From assembly GCA_034104345.1 (NCBI GenBank), contig JAXEDY010000008.1, positions 1-64,000 on the forward strand: a DNA stretch of 64,000 nucleotides. The letters are read 5' to 3'. Every line of letters begins with the position of its first letter. The stretch's first letter is position 1. This document shows, piece by piece, positions 16,521 through 25,266 of this stretch. The stretch is from HGM11416 sp034104345. Its GTDB lineage: Bacteria; Bacillota; Clostridia; Christensenellales; Borkfalkiaceae. A program made the translations under genes and the position numbers. Below the pieces are notes generated by a model. The model did not search any database. It was not told where the DNA came from and saw only the letters and a program-made list of their open reading frames with translations.

Positions 16521-16698
16521 AGTAGGTTACCTTCCTTAATAAACTTAAAAAAATAGCGGGCTGCAAACAAATGCAACCCGTTAATACCTTTTTTTTAAAC
16601 CGCAAACGATACGAACACGCCGCCGCGCGATTTTTAAAAGAATATGTGCCGTTTCGATTAAAACCAAACGGCGAGAAGGTTTGCTTCTGCTTGTCAGC
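16521..16698 (-). promoter_or_regulatory. infC leader, probable L20-dependent attenuator
   Basis: The untranslated leader of about 178 nt holds an AGAAG-GTTTG-CTTCT stem (16674-16688), a perfect seven-pair GCCGTTT/AAACGGC stem (16648-16672) and a terminator hairpin just before the start. This matches the arrangement of the L20 leader that regulates infC–rpmI–rplT in Bacillus and relatives, in which L20 binding favours termination. The mechanism is inferred from family knowledge. Confidence 0.7.
16544..16580 (-). terminator. attenuator terminator in the infC leader
   Basis: CGGGTTGCA and TGCAGCCCG form a nine-pair stem with one G-U, followed by CTATTTTTTT, 24 nt before the infC start codon. 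Confidence 0.8.
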
Positions 16699-16704
16699 CT
16701 TAAT

Positions 16705-16734
16705 ATACTACCACAAACCTTACCGCGTTGTCAA
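16705..16734 (-). promoter_or_regulatory. promoter of the infC operon
   Basis: TTGACA (16729-16734) and TAGTAT (16705-16710), spacer 18 bp. Confidence 0.75.
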
Positions 16735-16808
16735 CGATTTTTAATAGGTTTATAAATAATTTTTTGCCGAATTTAATTTTTCGGCTAAGCGATTGTTTTC
16801 CGCCTGAA

Positions 16809-18074
16809 TCAGCCGGCCACCGGAGTTTTCGCTTCGGGCGGAACGCCCGCGTCGGTTTTATCGTTTTTGTTTTTGCGTTCGATTTTAATTTCGCCCGCTT
16901 TTTCAAGCGCCCATTTCGTAATCAGCGGCCCCACGAGTTCGTAAACGAGCGTAGCGCAAAGCGTTACGGTTACGATTCCGTCTGCAATTCCCGAAAGCGC
17001 CGGCGTGTTTTTTATCTTTTGCGCCATACCTATGGCTACGCCCGCCTGCGGCAAAAGGGTAAGCCCTAAATATTTACGCACGTTGTGATCGGCGTTTACT
17101 ACCCTTGCGCCAAGCCTTGCGCCGAAATATTTGCCTGCGCTGCGCGAAATGATATATGCTATACCGAGTATTCCGACAGACGGAATTATTAAAGGATCGA
17201 GTTCGGATCCCGAAATTATAAAGAACAACATAAACAGCGGAGCCGTCCATCTGTCCATTATATCCATAACCGAACCGCTTTCTTTGTTTAGGTTAACGTA
17301 AAATACGCCGATAGACATGCAGGTTAACAGATCCGAAAGTTCGAAGCCGTTTCCGAACACACCGGAAAGCCCTACGCCCGCAAAAACCGCCACAATGCAA
17401 AGCGAAATACGGTTTGCGCGCGATTTGAACACCTTTGCGAGATATGAAAGCGCAACGCCGATTACCGAACCTATGGCAAGCGAAGCGATTATTTCGAGAA
17501 GCGGCATAACCAGAACGTCCATTACGTTTATCGAGCCGCCTTCGACCGCCAGAACTTTTGCTATCGCAAGCGAAACGGCGAATACGACAAGACCTATCGC
17601 GTCGTCGAACGCGACTACGGGAAGCAACGTATCGGTAACTATACCGCGCGCGCGGTATTGGCGAACGACCATTAAGGTAGCGGCAGGAGCCGTTGCGGTC
17701 GCTATCGCGCCAAGGCAAAGCACCGTGGGCAAATCGACGAGATTTGCAAAATGAAGCCCCGCAAGAACTATATCGACAAAAACGACGGTGATAAGCGCCT
17801 GAAAACAAGTAATAACCACTACGCTTTTACCTATTTCTTTAAGGTGTTTGAGCTTGAACGACGAACCTATAGAAAAAGCGATAAAACCGAGCGCTACGTT
17901 CGAAATTATATCCAGCCCTTCGAAATAAATGCAATTTAACGCCTGCATTAAATAACGCATGGCAAGCCCCGCAAGCAAATATGCGGTTACGTTGGGAAGA
18001 CCTATGAGTTTGGCAAGACGAGTAAGCCCCAGACCTATCGACATTGCTATGGCAAGACACAACAAAGTATTCAT
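16809..18074 (-). CDS. cation:proton antiporter (CPA2 type)
   Basis: A 421-residue membrane protein with about 12 hydrophobic helices. It starts MNTLLCLAIAMSIGLGLTRLAKLIGLPNV, shows the unwound-helix signature ATAPAATLMV, and has the acidic pair in LPVVAFDDAIGLVVFA expected of electroneutral or electrogenic Na+(K+)/H+ exchangers of the KefB/NapA group. A short hydrophilic tail follows residue 390; no TrkA-N domain is attached. Regulation may be supplied by the PII-like protein encoded 3 bp upstream. The ion specificity is unknown. Confidence 0.87.
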   Translation of the reverse strand: MNTLLCLAIAMSIGLGLTRLAKLIGLPNVTAYLLAGLAMRYLMQALNCIYFEGLDIISNVALGFIAFSIGSSFKLKHLKEIGKSVVVITCFQALITVVFVDIVLAGLHFANLVDLPTVLCLGAIATATAPAATLMVVRQYRARGIVTDTLLPVVAFDDAIGLVVFAVSLAIAKVLAVEGGSINVMDVLVMPLLEIIASLAIGSVIGVALSYLAKVFKSRANRISLCIVAVFAGVGLSGVFGNGFELSDLLTCMSIGVFYVNLNKESGSVMDIMDRWTAPLFMLFFIISGSELDPLIIPSVGILGIAYIISRSAGKYFGARLGARVVNADHNVRKYLGLTLLPQAGVAIGMAQKIKNTPALSGIADGIVTVTLCATLVYELVGPLITKWALEKAGEIKIERKNKNDKTDAGVPPEAKTPVAG

Positions 18075-18077
18075 GAT

Positions 18078-18416
18078 TTATTCGATCCCCTCGACGAATG
18101 CAAGCGGTTGAGCGAACATTATACCCACTTTGTGTTTGATTTCGTCGGTTACTTTGCGTACGATGCCCTTAACTTCATCGAGCCGCGTTTCGTCGATTAT
18201 GCAAAAAACCATATAGTTCATGTCGTGCGCGTATTCGACCACATGGCGAAGCCCCGTAAACGCGGGAATCGATTCGTCTTTATTATCGAGCAGCGCCGAT
18301 TTTAAACTTTGCGCGGGCAGAACCACGCCGTTTATTCCGTTTTTTCTGAGCGCAGAAAAAAGCGCGTAGGCGTCTTCGTTTTTAGACAAAAGCACCTGAA
18401 ACATGTAATATTGCAT
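18078..18416 (-). CDS. PII-like signalling protein paired with the antiporter
   Basis: A 112-residue protein with a ferredoxin-like beta-alpha-beta pattern: MFQVLLSKNEDAYALFSALRKNG, then a long loop (about 35-62), then MVFCIIDETRLDEVKGIVRKV, ending GIMFAQPLAFVEG. That last strand resembles the C-terminal GxxFVLPV of PII-like proteins. The gene ends 3 bp before the antiporter start and shares its promoter, so a regulatory subunit that senses a nucleotide or other ligand is likely. The family is judged by pattern only. Confidence 0.6.
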   Translation of the reverse strand: MQYYMFQVLLSKNEDAYALFSALRKNGINGVVLPAQSLKSALLDNKDESIPAFTGLRHVVEYAHDMNYMVFCIIDETRLDEVKGIVRKVTDEIKHKVGIMFAQPLAFVEGIE

Positions 18417-18476
18417 AAATTCATCTCCTTGGTTAATTACGTTTTTTAAAAGGATTTTCGTTTTTTAACGCACTCT

Positions 18477-18505
18477 ATTTTAAACCTATAAAAAAACAAA
18501 AGCAA
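18477..18505 (-). promoter_or_regulatory. promoter of the PII-like/antiporter operon
   Basis: TTGCTT (18500-18505) and TAAAAT (18477-18482), spacer 17 bp, about 60 bp before the start codon. Confidence 0.65.
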
Positions 18506-18573
18506 GCGTTTTTAAGCGGTTTATAAATTTAAAATCAAAAACGAAAATAAAAGGCAAAAAATCAAAACGAAAA

Positions 18574-18601
18574 GCCGCCCGAATTTGTTTTTTCAGGCGG
18601 C
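18574..18601 (-). terminator. terminator after the PAP2 gene
   Basis: On the minus strand GCCGCCTGAA pairs with TTCGGGCGGC, followed by TTTTCGTTTT. Confidence 0.75.
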
Positions 18602-18655
18602 TCGATCTCGTTTGATTTATCGTCTTTCAATCTTTTAAACAGTTTTCGGCGTATT

Positions 18656-19657
18656 TTAAGAAATAATTTCTTCGACCACGCGTTTTTTAACCGATTTATC
18701 CGAAAGTTTTAAGTTTTTCGTAATTAAAGGCGAAACTATAACGCCGACGTATATTCCCAAAATCGAAGCAAGCGAACCGAACAGCACGTCGGTGCAGAAA
18801 TGCGCGCCTTCGATAACCCGGCTTATCATCGTTCCGAGCGTGAAAACCACGGGCAGAATCGTTAAAAGCCAGAACGAAACTTTATCTTTTTTTATGCCGA
18901 AACACATCGGCAAAAGCATAAGCGTAAGCGAAACGGCAGAAGCCGCGCTATGCCCCGACGGAAACGAACGGTATGCGTCTTTTCCCGCGCCAAAAGTTAA
19001 CAGTTCGTCCGAAGGAACGCGTTTACCGCCGAAAATATACCACGGGGTGTATTCGTCGAAACTTCCCGCGACGTTAAGGGTTGCGTACCTCGCGCGTCCC
19101 GCAAACACTTTTACGCTTTGCACGATCGCCTGCGAAATCGCCGCCGTAAACAAAACGACTATCGCCCAGCGAAAAGTTTTGTTTAAAAAATCGTCTGAAA
19201 CGTCTTTCATAAGGTATAAAAGAGCCGCCGTCGAAATTGCGCCCGCAAGAACGTAGGCTATTTCGTCGGTAACGCCGCCGAGCATATAATCGAACCCGAA
19301 ATGAATTGCGATATACCCGAACGACTGTTTGAACATTTTATATCCCAAAGCAACGCATATTGCCGCAGCGATAACGCCGCAGATTATTTTTGCCTTCTTG
19401 CCGCACGAATTTTCGCGCATTACGAAATGAAAAATTATCGATAAAGCAAGCGACGTTACCGCGTAAACGGGAATTACCCCGATCGTTTCGAAAACTCTGC
19501 CGAAAAAATTTTCGGGATAATATTTTCCTTCGCCCATTACGTTTATCGCTTTGCTTATTTCGAGGTCGAAAAAAGTGCAAACGGCAATTAAAGCGGCATA
19601 AACGCCCAAAATAACGCCGAATATCGCGCTTGCTTTTTTTATTTTTGCTTTATCCAT
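18656..19657 (-). CDS. PAP2-family membrane phosphatase
   Basis: A 333-residue membrane phosphatase of the type-2 phosphatidic acid phosphatase family. The three catalytic motifs are visible: KVFAGRARY (the usual KxxxxxxRP, with Tyr for Pro), SFPSGHSA and SRVIEGAHFCTD. About eight hydrophobic helices place the site outside the membrane. Likely substrates are lipid phosphates such as phosphatidate, phosphatidylglycerol phosphate or undecaprenyl pyrophosphate; the last would fit peptidoglycan recycling. It lies 26 bp after the YitT gene in the same direction. Confidence 0.85.
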   Translation of the reverse strand: MDKAKIKKASAIFGVILGVYAALIAVCTFFDLEISKAINVMGEGKYYPENFFGRVFETIGVIPVYAVTSLALSIIFHFVMRENSCGKKAKIICGVIAAAICVALGYKMFKQSFGYIAIHFGFDYMLGGVTDEIAYVLAGAISTAALLYLMKDVSDDFLNKTFRWAIVVLFTAAISQAIVQSVKVFAGRARYATLNVAGSFDEYTPWYIFGGKRVPSDELLTFGAGKDAYRSFPSGHSAASAVSLTLMLLPMCFGIKKDKVSFWLLTILPVVFTLGTMISRVIEGAHFCTDVLFGSLASILGIYVGVIVSPLITKNLKLSDKSVKKRVVEEIIS

Positions 19658-19683
19658 TAAATTCTCCGTTTTATTGCCGATTT

Positions 19684-20793
19684 TTAATCGTTTTTATCGT
19701 TGTTTTCGTTTTTTGCTTCTTCACTGTGATTTTCGCCGACTTTTACGCCCGCCCCGGCGACGTTTTCGCAGCCGCAGACGCCGCGCGGTTTTTTATTTTT
19801 TTTCGAAAACAAGCCGAAATACCTGCCGCTTTTGTCGTTTTTGAAAAACGTGCCTATAATTTCGCTTACCGACGAGCAATATGCGAACGTGCGCGGGAAT
19901 CGTTTTAAAACGTTTTCGAACTCGGCGATCTGATTTTTGCGGATTACGCAGATTAAAACGTATTTATCGGTGTTTTCGTACATTCCGCGCCCGCGGGTTA
20001 CGGTAACGCTATGCCCTAGTTTTTCGATTATTTCTTTCGCCATGCGATCGGGGTCGTCGGTTATAACCTCGAATTTAAGCGCTTGTTTTACGCCCTTTAA
20101 AATGTAATCGCAAACCTTGCTGAAGATAAATATATATATTAAGGCAAAGCACACCGACTCGATTCCGCCGAACACAAAATACCCCGCCACTGTTACGAGC
20201 GCGTTGGCAAGTATAAGCAGAACTGAAACGTTTGCATGCGGGCGATATTTCTGAATTATCATAACGATGGTGTCCACCCCGCCCAAACTTGCGTCGTTTT
20301 TAAAGGTTACGGCGATGGATATACCTGCGAAAATTCCGCTTACAATGCTGCAAAAAAACTTTTTGCCAAAATCCGAATAAACCACTTCGACCATTTCTCC
20401 GTCGACGGGAACTTCTAAAACGCTCGTCGCCGAAAAATGCAGAATTCCGTTTTTATCGAACAAACTTAAAAGATAAAAACCAAGGCACATTACGAAAACG
20501 CTTATAGTGGTTTTTATTGCGAAATCTTTTGATAAAATAAACCAACTCCATATAAGCAGCGGAAAATTCATAAAAAACAAGGTGAACGTTCCCGATTCCA
20601 GGTTGAATAATTTTTCCGTCATTACCAAAATGCCGCTGAATCCGCTCGATGCAAAGCCGTTGCCTATAACGAACGTATAAGTGGTTATCGTATATAAAAG
20701 CGTGGATAACAAAACCGCAATATATTCTTTCGTTTTCTGAAATCTTTTAGCACGTTTAACAAGTGTTTCGTCGGTATAACGCAATTCGTCCAT
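19684..20793 (-). CDS. YitT-family membrane protein with DUF2179 domain
   Basis: A 369-residue protein. Five or six hydrophobic helices (about 26-230) are followed by a cytoplasmic ACT-like DUF2179 domain (about 240-305, with EIIEKLGHSVTVTRGRGMY). Compared with typical YitT proteins (about 285 residues) there is a 40-residue insertion after the third helix and a Lys/Asn/Glu-rich tail. The family's function is unknown. It shares an operon with the PAP2 gene. Confidence 0.85.
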   Translation of the reverse strand: MDELRYTDETLVKRAKRFQKTKEYIAVLLSTLLYTITTYTFVIGNGFASSGFSGILVMTEKLFNLESGTFTLFFMNFPLLIWSWFILSKDFAIKTTISVFVMCLGFYLLSLFDKNGILHFSATSVLEVPVDGEMVEVVYSDFGKKFFCSIVSGIFAGISIAVTFKNDASLGGVDTIVMIIQKYRPHANVSVLLILANALVTVAGYFVFGGIESVCFALIYIFIFSKVCDYILKGVKQALKFEVITDDPDRMAKEIIEKLGHSVTVTRGRGMYENTDKYVLICVIRKNQIAEFENVLKRFPRTFAYCSSVSEIIGTFFKNDKSGRYFGLFSKKNKKPRGVCGCENVAGAGVKVGENHSEEAKNENNDKND

Positions 20794-20841
20794 AAAAAAT
20801 TCTTCCGATGTAAGTTAGATAAAAATAATTAAAGCATCTAT

Positions 20842-20870
20842 ATGATACCATACTTTTTTAACTAACACAA
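20842..20870 (-). promoter_or_regulatory. promoter of the yitT–PAP2 operon
   Basis: TTGTGT (20865-20870) and TATCAT (20842-20847), spacer 17 bp. Confidence 0.6.
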
Positions 20871-20962
20871 CAAAAACGGGGTAAAATGCAAAGTTAAATT
20901 TAAAAAACTTTTAAAAAATCGCGGACCTTCAACCGCATTTTGTTTTTTTTGTTAAAAATCGT

Positions 20963-20991
20963 TTGGAATTAAAGCGGCGTTATGATATAAT
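20963..20991 (+). promoter_or_regulatory. promoter of leuS
   Basis: TTGGAA (20963-20968) and TATAAT (20986-20991), spacer 17 bp. The leader to the ATG is only about 45 nt, too short for a T-box. Confidence 0.75.
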
Positions 20992-21042
20992 TAAAGGTGC
21001 TAAAAATTTGCGACACTCGGCTTAATCGGAGAAAAGTCAACT

Positions 21043-23481
21043 ATGAACATGAAAGAAATCGAAAAAAAGTGGCAAGACAGATGGGAAACAGCCAAGCTGA
21101 ACACGTTCAACAAGAAAAACATCGGCAAAAAGTTTTATTGTTTAGAAATGTTCTCGTATCCTTCGGGCGCAAAACTGCACGTCGGGCATTGGTATAACTA
21201 CGGCCCTACCGATAGTTACGCGCGCTATAAAAAAATGAAAGGCTTCGAAGTTTTTCAGCCGATGGGATTCGACGCGTTCGGGTTGCCTGCCGAAAACTAC
21301 GCCATTAAAACGGGCGTTCACCCACAGGATTCCACAATTAAAAACATCGAAACCATGGAAAAACAACTTAAAGCCATGGGCGCTATGTTCGACTGGTCTG
21401 CCGAAATTAAAACCTGCATGCCCGATTATTATAAATGGACGCAGTGGCTGTTTTTGCAACTTTATAAAAACAAACTTGCTTACCGCAAAGAAGCGCCCGT
21501 AAACTGGTGCCCTTCGTGCGCTACCGTTCTTGCCAACGAACAGGTTATCGACGGTAAGTGCGAACGTTGCGGAAGTCAGGTTACGCATAAAGATTTAACT
21601 CAATGGTTCTTTAAAATCACCGATTACGCCGAAGAACTTTTGCGCGGACTTAACGACCTCGACTGGCCCGAAAAAACCAAAGCCATGCAACGCAACTGGA
21701 TAGGAAAATCGGTAGGCGGCGAAATCGAGTTCACGGCGGAAAGCGGCGACAAATTCAGGGTTTTTACCACCCGTGCCGATACCATTTTCGGCGTTTCTTA
21801 CGTCGTTTTGGCACCCGAACACCCGCTCGTTAAAAAACTTTGCACGCAACAGCAGAAAGCGGCGGTCGAAGAATATATCGAAAGCACCGCTAAAATCGAC
21901 GAAATCGAACGCCTTTCTTCGGCGCGCGAAAAAACCGGCGTGTTTATAGGCGCTTACGCGATAAACCCCATTAACGACAAAAAAGTTCCCATATATTGCG
22001 CCGACTACGTTCTTTATTCTTACGGCACCGGCGCGGTTATGGGCGTTCCCGCGCACGACGAACGCGATTTTAAGTTCGCCAAAAAATACGGCTTGCCCGT
22101 AAACCGCGTTATTCACTCGGCAAAAGGCGACGACGAACTGCCCTTTATCGACGACGGCATTATGATAAACAGCCTTTCGTTCGACGGGCTTAAAAGCGAC
22201 GAAGGTCGCCGCGCCGTTTTAAAACGCCTTTCCGAAATGGATAAAGGCTGCGCAAAAATCAACTATCGCTTGCGCGACTGGCTGGTTTCGCGCCAGCGTT
22301 ATTGGGGCGCACCCATCCCGATGATTTATTGCGAAAAATGCGGAATGGTTCCCGTTCCCGAAAAAGATCTGCCCGTGCTTTTGCCCTACGACGTAGAGTT
22401 TAAGCCGGACGGCAAATCTCCGCTTGCCAAACACGAAGGCTTTATGCATTGCAAATGCCCCGTTTGCGGCGGCGAAGCCACGCGCGATCCCGACACGTTA
22501 GACACGTTCGTTTGTTCGAGTTGGTATTATTTAAGATACCCCGACGCCAACGACCAAGAGCGCGCGTTCAACCCAGAAATAATCAACAAAATGCTCCCCG
22601 TCGATAAATACGTCGGCGGCGCGGAACACGCTTGCATGCACCTTTTATACGCCCGCTTTATAACCAAGGCGCTGCGCGATATGGGTTATCTTAATTTCGA
22701 CGAACCCTTTAAATCGCTCACTCACCAAGGCGTTATTTTAGGGCCGGACGGCAACCGCATGAGTAAATCGCATGGCAACGTAATTTCGCCCGACGATTAC
22801 GTAGAAACTTACGGATCCGACGTGTTCAGGCTGTATCTGCTTTTCGGGTTCAGCTACGTCGAAGGCGGGCCGTGGAGCGACGACGGAATTAAAGCGGTAG
22901 CTAAATTCGTAGACCGCGTAGAACGTTTGTGCTTAAAAATCAACTCGCTTAAAGCAAGCCGCAAACAAGCCGACTACGGCAAAGACGAAAAAGAACTTTT
23001 ATACGCCGTAAACTACGCAATTAAGTGCGTCGACCGCGATATGGACAACTTCTCGTTCAACACCGCCGTCGCCCGCCTTATGGAACTTGTGAACGCGATG
23101 TACAAATACGACGCCCTGCCCGACGAAAACAAAAACGTTAAACTTTTAAAAGAAACCGAACGCAAACTTATTCTTCTTCTCGCGCCGATGGCTCCGCATT
23201 TTTGCGAAGAATTATGGAGCCTTACGGGCAACAAAAAGTCGGTGTTCCTTGCCGAATACCCCGTTTGCGACGAACAATATTTAACGCTTGACGAAATCGA
23301 ATACGGCGTGCAGATAAACAGCAAAATCAAAGCGAAAATCGTTTTGCCCAAAACTTATTCGCGCGAACAGGTAGAACAAGCCGTGCTTGCCGACGCAAAG
23401 GTTAAAGAACTTTTAGACGGTAAAGAAGTCGCTAAAATAATCGTTATCCCCGCAAGGCTCGTAAATATTATCGTTAAATAA
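21043..23481 (+). CDS. leuS: leucine--tRNA ligase
   Basis: A class I aminoacyl-tRNA synthetase of 812 residues that charges tRNA-Leu. The HIGH motif is HVGH at 46-49 and the KMSKS loop is RMSKS at 572-576. The CP1 editing domain (about 220-400) includes VFTTRADTIFGVSY and GTGAVMGVPAHDERD, so post-transfer editing should work. A zinc-ribbon-like CPSC...CERC lies near 160-180. The first of two close ATGs is chosen, after GGAG. Confidence 0.97.
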   Translation: MNMKEIEKKWQDRWETAKLNTFNKKNIGKKFYCLEMFSYPSGAKLHVGHWYNYGPTDSYARYKKMKGFEVFQPMGFDAFGLPAENYAIKTGVHPQDSTIKNIETMEKQLKAMGAMFDWSAEIKTCMPDYYKWTQWLFLQLYKNKLAYRKEAPVNWCPSCATVLANEQVIDGKCERCGSQVTHKDLTQWFFKITDYAEELLRGLNDLDWPEKTKAMQRNWIGKSVGGEIEFTAESGDKFRVFTTRADTIFGVSYVVLAPEHPLVKKLCTQQQKAAVEEYIESTAKIDEIERLSSAREKTGVFIGAYAINPINDKKVPIYCADYVLYSYGTGAVMGVPAHDERDFKFAKKYGLPVNRVIHSAKGDDELPFIDDGIMINSLSFDGLKSDEGRRAVLKRLSEMDKGCAKINYRLRDWLVSRQRYWGAPIPMIYCEKCGMVPVPEKDLPVLLPYDVEFKPDGKSPLAKHEGFMHCKCPVCGGEATRDPDTLDTFVCSSWYYLRYPDANDQERAFNPEIINKMLPVDKYVGGAEHACMHLLYARFITKALRDMGYLNFDEPFKSLTHQGVILGPDGNRMSKSHGNVISPDDYVETYGSDVFRLYLLFGFSYVEGGPWSDDGIKAVAKFVDRVERLCLKINSLKASRKQADYGKDEKELLYAVNYAIKCVDRDMDNFSFNTAVARLMELVNAMYKYDALPDENKNVKLLKETERKLILLLAPMAPHFCEELWSLTGNKKSVFLAEYPVCDEQYLTLDEIEYGVQINSKIKAKIVLPKTYSREQVEQAVLADAKVKELLDGKEVAKIIVIPARLVNIIVK

Positions 23482-23894
23482 CAAAAAACGCGAAGCCTTC
23501 CGTTGCTTGTTACATAGATAAATTCGGACGGGCGATTCGTAAGTCGCCCCTACCCGTAAACACAAAAAAATCGAGCGGTCGATGACCGCCCTACCCGTAA
23601 ATACAAAAAATCGGGCGATTCGTGAATCGCCCCTACTATAAAAAAGCACAAAAATGCCGCTATAAGTCGATTATCGGCATATTCGCACAATTTAAAAAAC
23701 CACTGTCCCCTATCGGGGAAAGTTGCGGCAAAGTTGCCGAAAATGGGCAAAATTTACATTAAAATCACACAAAAAATCACAGCCGCACTTAACAAAAATA
23801 ATCTGCGGCTGTAACTTTAAGGCGCGTTTTAAAATTTTACGTTTTAACGAATTTTCACTTTAACAAATGCGCACTTTAAAAAATTAAAAAAATT
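23482..23894. other. 413-bp gap between leuS and the aminopeptidase gene
   Basis: It holds the stem-loop repeat array (23530-23636), then low-complexity sequence and a nine-pair hairpin ACAGCCGCA/TGCGGCTGT (23779-23812) that may end leuS transcription, although no clear T run follows it. No gene is seen. Confidence 0.6.
23530..23636. repeat. array of three REP-like stem-loop repeats
   Basis: Three units, each a palindromic stem followed by CCTAC: 23530-23553 (GGGCGATTCGTAAGTCGCCC core), 23574-23594 (AGCGGTCGATGACCGC core) and 23613-23636 (GGGCGATTCGTGAATCGCCC core). They are joined by near-identical linkers (CCGTAAACACAAAAAAATCG and CCGTAAATACAAAAAATCG). A related single unit is at 52214-52235. 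Confidence 0.8.
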
Positions 23895-25241
23895 ATGAAC
23901 GCTATCGAATTTTTAAACTTATCTAAAACACAATATCACGCAACCGAAAACGCTCAAAAAATGCTTTTAAGCGCGGGCTTTAAACGCCTTTTCGAAAGCG
24001 AACCGTTCAACGTAGAAAAAGGCGGCAGATATTTTATCGTTAAAGACGGTTCGGCTTTAATCGCTTTTACCGTAGGGAATTTCGATTTAAACAACGACGG
24101 CGACCTTTTTAAAATCGTCGCTTCGCACACCGATTCGCCCTGCTTTAAGGTAAAAACAGGCAAAAATTTAACGACCTTTGCGGCAGGAACCGCTTCGCTT
24201 AACGTCGAACGTTACGGCGGAGGGCTTTTATACACATGGTTCGACCGTCCGCTTAAACTTGCGGGCAGACTTTGCGGCGAAAAGGACGGAAAAATTATTT
24301 TTACCCTTTTCGAAAGTGAAAACCGCTACGTTATCCCAAGCGTTGCCATTCATTTCAGGCGCAACGCAAACGACGGATTTGCCGTAAACTCGCAGGTCGA
24401 TTGCCCGCCCCTTTTCGCTTTGTGCGATAAAAACGGCGCGGTAAACGGCGTAAGCGGCGACGAACTTTTGTTAAGCGAACTTAATAATGCGTTTAACGGC
24501 AAACTTCTTGACGCCGACCTTTATTTGATTTGCGACGAAGCGCCCTTTATCGCGGGCAAAAACGGCGAATTTATATGCTCGCCCAGGATAGACAACTTAA
24601 CGAGTTGTTTCACTTCGATTTCGGCGCTTATTTCGGCAAGCGAAAACGGCGAACACGAAAAACAAAACGGGGTTTCGGTCGCTTACCTTGCCGACAACGA
24701 AGAAGTAGGCAGCCGCACTAAACAAGGCGCGGCTTCGACTTTTTTGCGCGACGTTTTAAAGCGCGTTTATCTTTCGTTGTTTGCAAAATCGGGCTTGACT
24801 GCCGCCGAAACCGAAAGCGGTTTTATGCAGGCGCTTGCAAAATCGTTTATCGTTTCGTGCGATAACGCGCATGCAAACCACCCCAACCACCCCGAATATG
24901 CCGACAAAACCTGCCTTGTTAAAATGGGCGGCGGCATAGTTATAAAGCACCACGGCAACTTAAATTACACAACCGACGGATTGTCGTCTGCCCTTTTTAA
25001 AAGCATTTTAAACGCCGAAAACGTGCCTTATTGCGATTTTTATATGCGTTCGGATTTGCCGTGCGGCGGAACTTTGGGCGCTATAAGTTCTTCGCAGATT
25101 TCGATTAAAAGCGTTGATATAGGGCTTGCTCAACTTGCGATGCATTCTGCCGTTGAAACCATGGCTGCCGTCGACGTTGAAAACATGATAAACGGGCTTA
25201 AAGCCTTTTATAAAAACTATAAATTCTTCGGTGAAACTTAA
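23895..25241 (+). CDS. M18-family metallo-aminopeptidase
   Basis: A 448-residue aspartyl/leucyl-type aminopeptidase of the M18 family that trims N-terminal residues in the cytoplasm. The metal ligands are in ASHTDSP (His near 78), PRIDNL (Asp), DNEEVGS (the two Glu), CDNAHANHPNH (Asp) and LAMHS near the C-terminus (His). The start ATG lacks a good ribosome site, but the N-terminal alignment fits. Confidence 0.92.
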   Translation: MNAIEFLNLSKTQYHATENAQKMLLSAGFKRLFESEPFNVEKGGRYFIVKDGSALIAFTVGNFDLNNDGDLFKIVASHTDSPCFKVKTGKNLTTFAAGTASLNVERYGGGLLYTWFDRPLKLAGRLCGEKDGKIIFTLFESENRYVIPSVAIHFRRNANDGFAVNSQVDCPPLFALCDKNGAVNGVSGDELLLSELNNAFNGKLLDADLYLICDEAPFIAGKNGEFICSPRIDNLTSCFTSISALISASENGEHEKQNGVSVAYLADNEEVGSRTKQGAASTFLRDVLKRVYLSLFAKSGLTAAETESGFMQALAKSFIVSCDNAHANHPNHPEYADKTCLVKMGGGIVIKHHGNLNYTTDGLSSALFKSILNAENVPYCDFYMRSDLPCGGTLGAISSSQISIKSVDIGLAQLAMHSAVETMAAVDVENMINGLKAFYKNYKFFGET

Positions 25242-25266
25242 AAAATAAAAACCAGAAGGTGTTATT

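Noticed and set aside
16741..16800. GCCGAA/TTCGGC hairpin as terminator of the antiporter gene
   Set aside because: On the minus strand the stem is followed by A, not T, residues.
23530..23636. CRISPR array
   Set aside because: Only three units, the palindromes differ in sequence and the linkers are nearly identical, the reverse of a repeat-spacer pattern.
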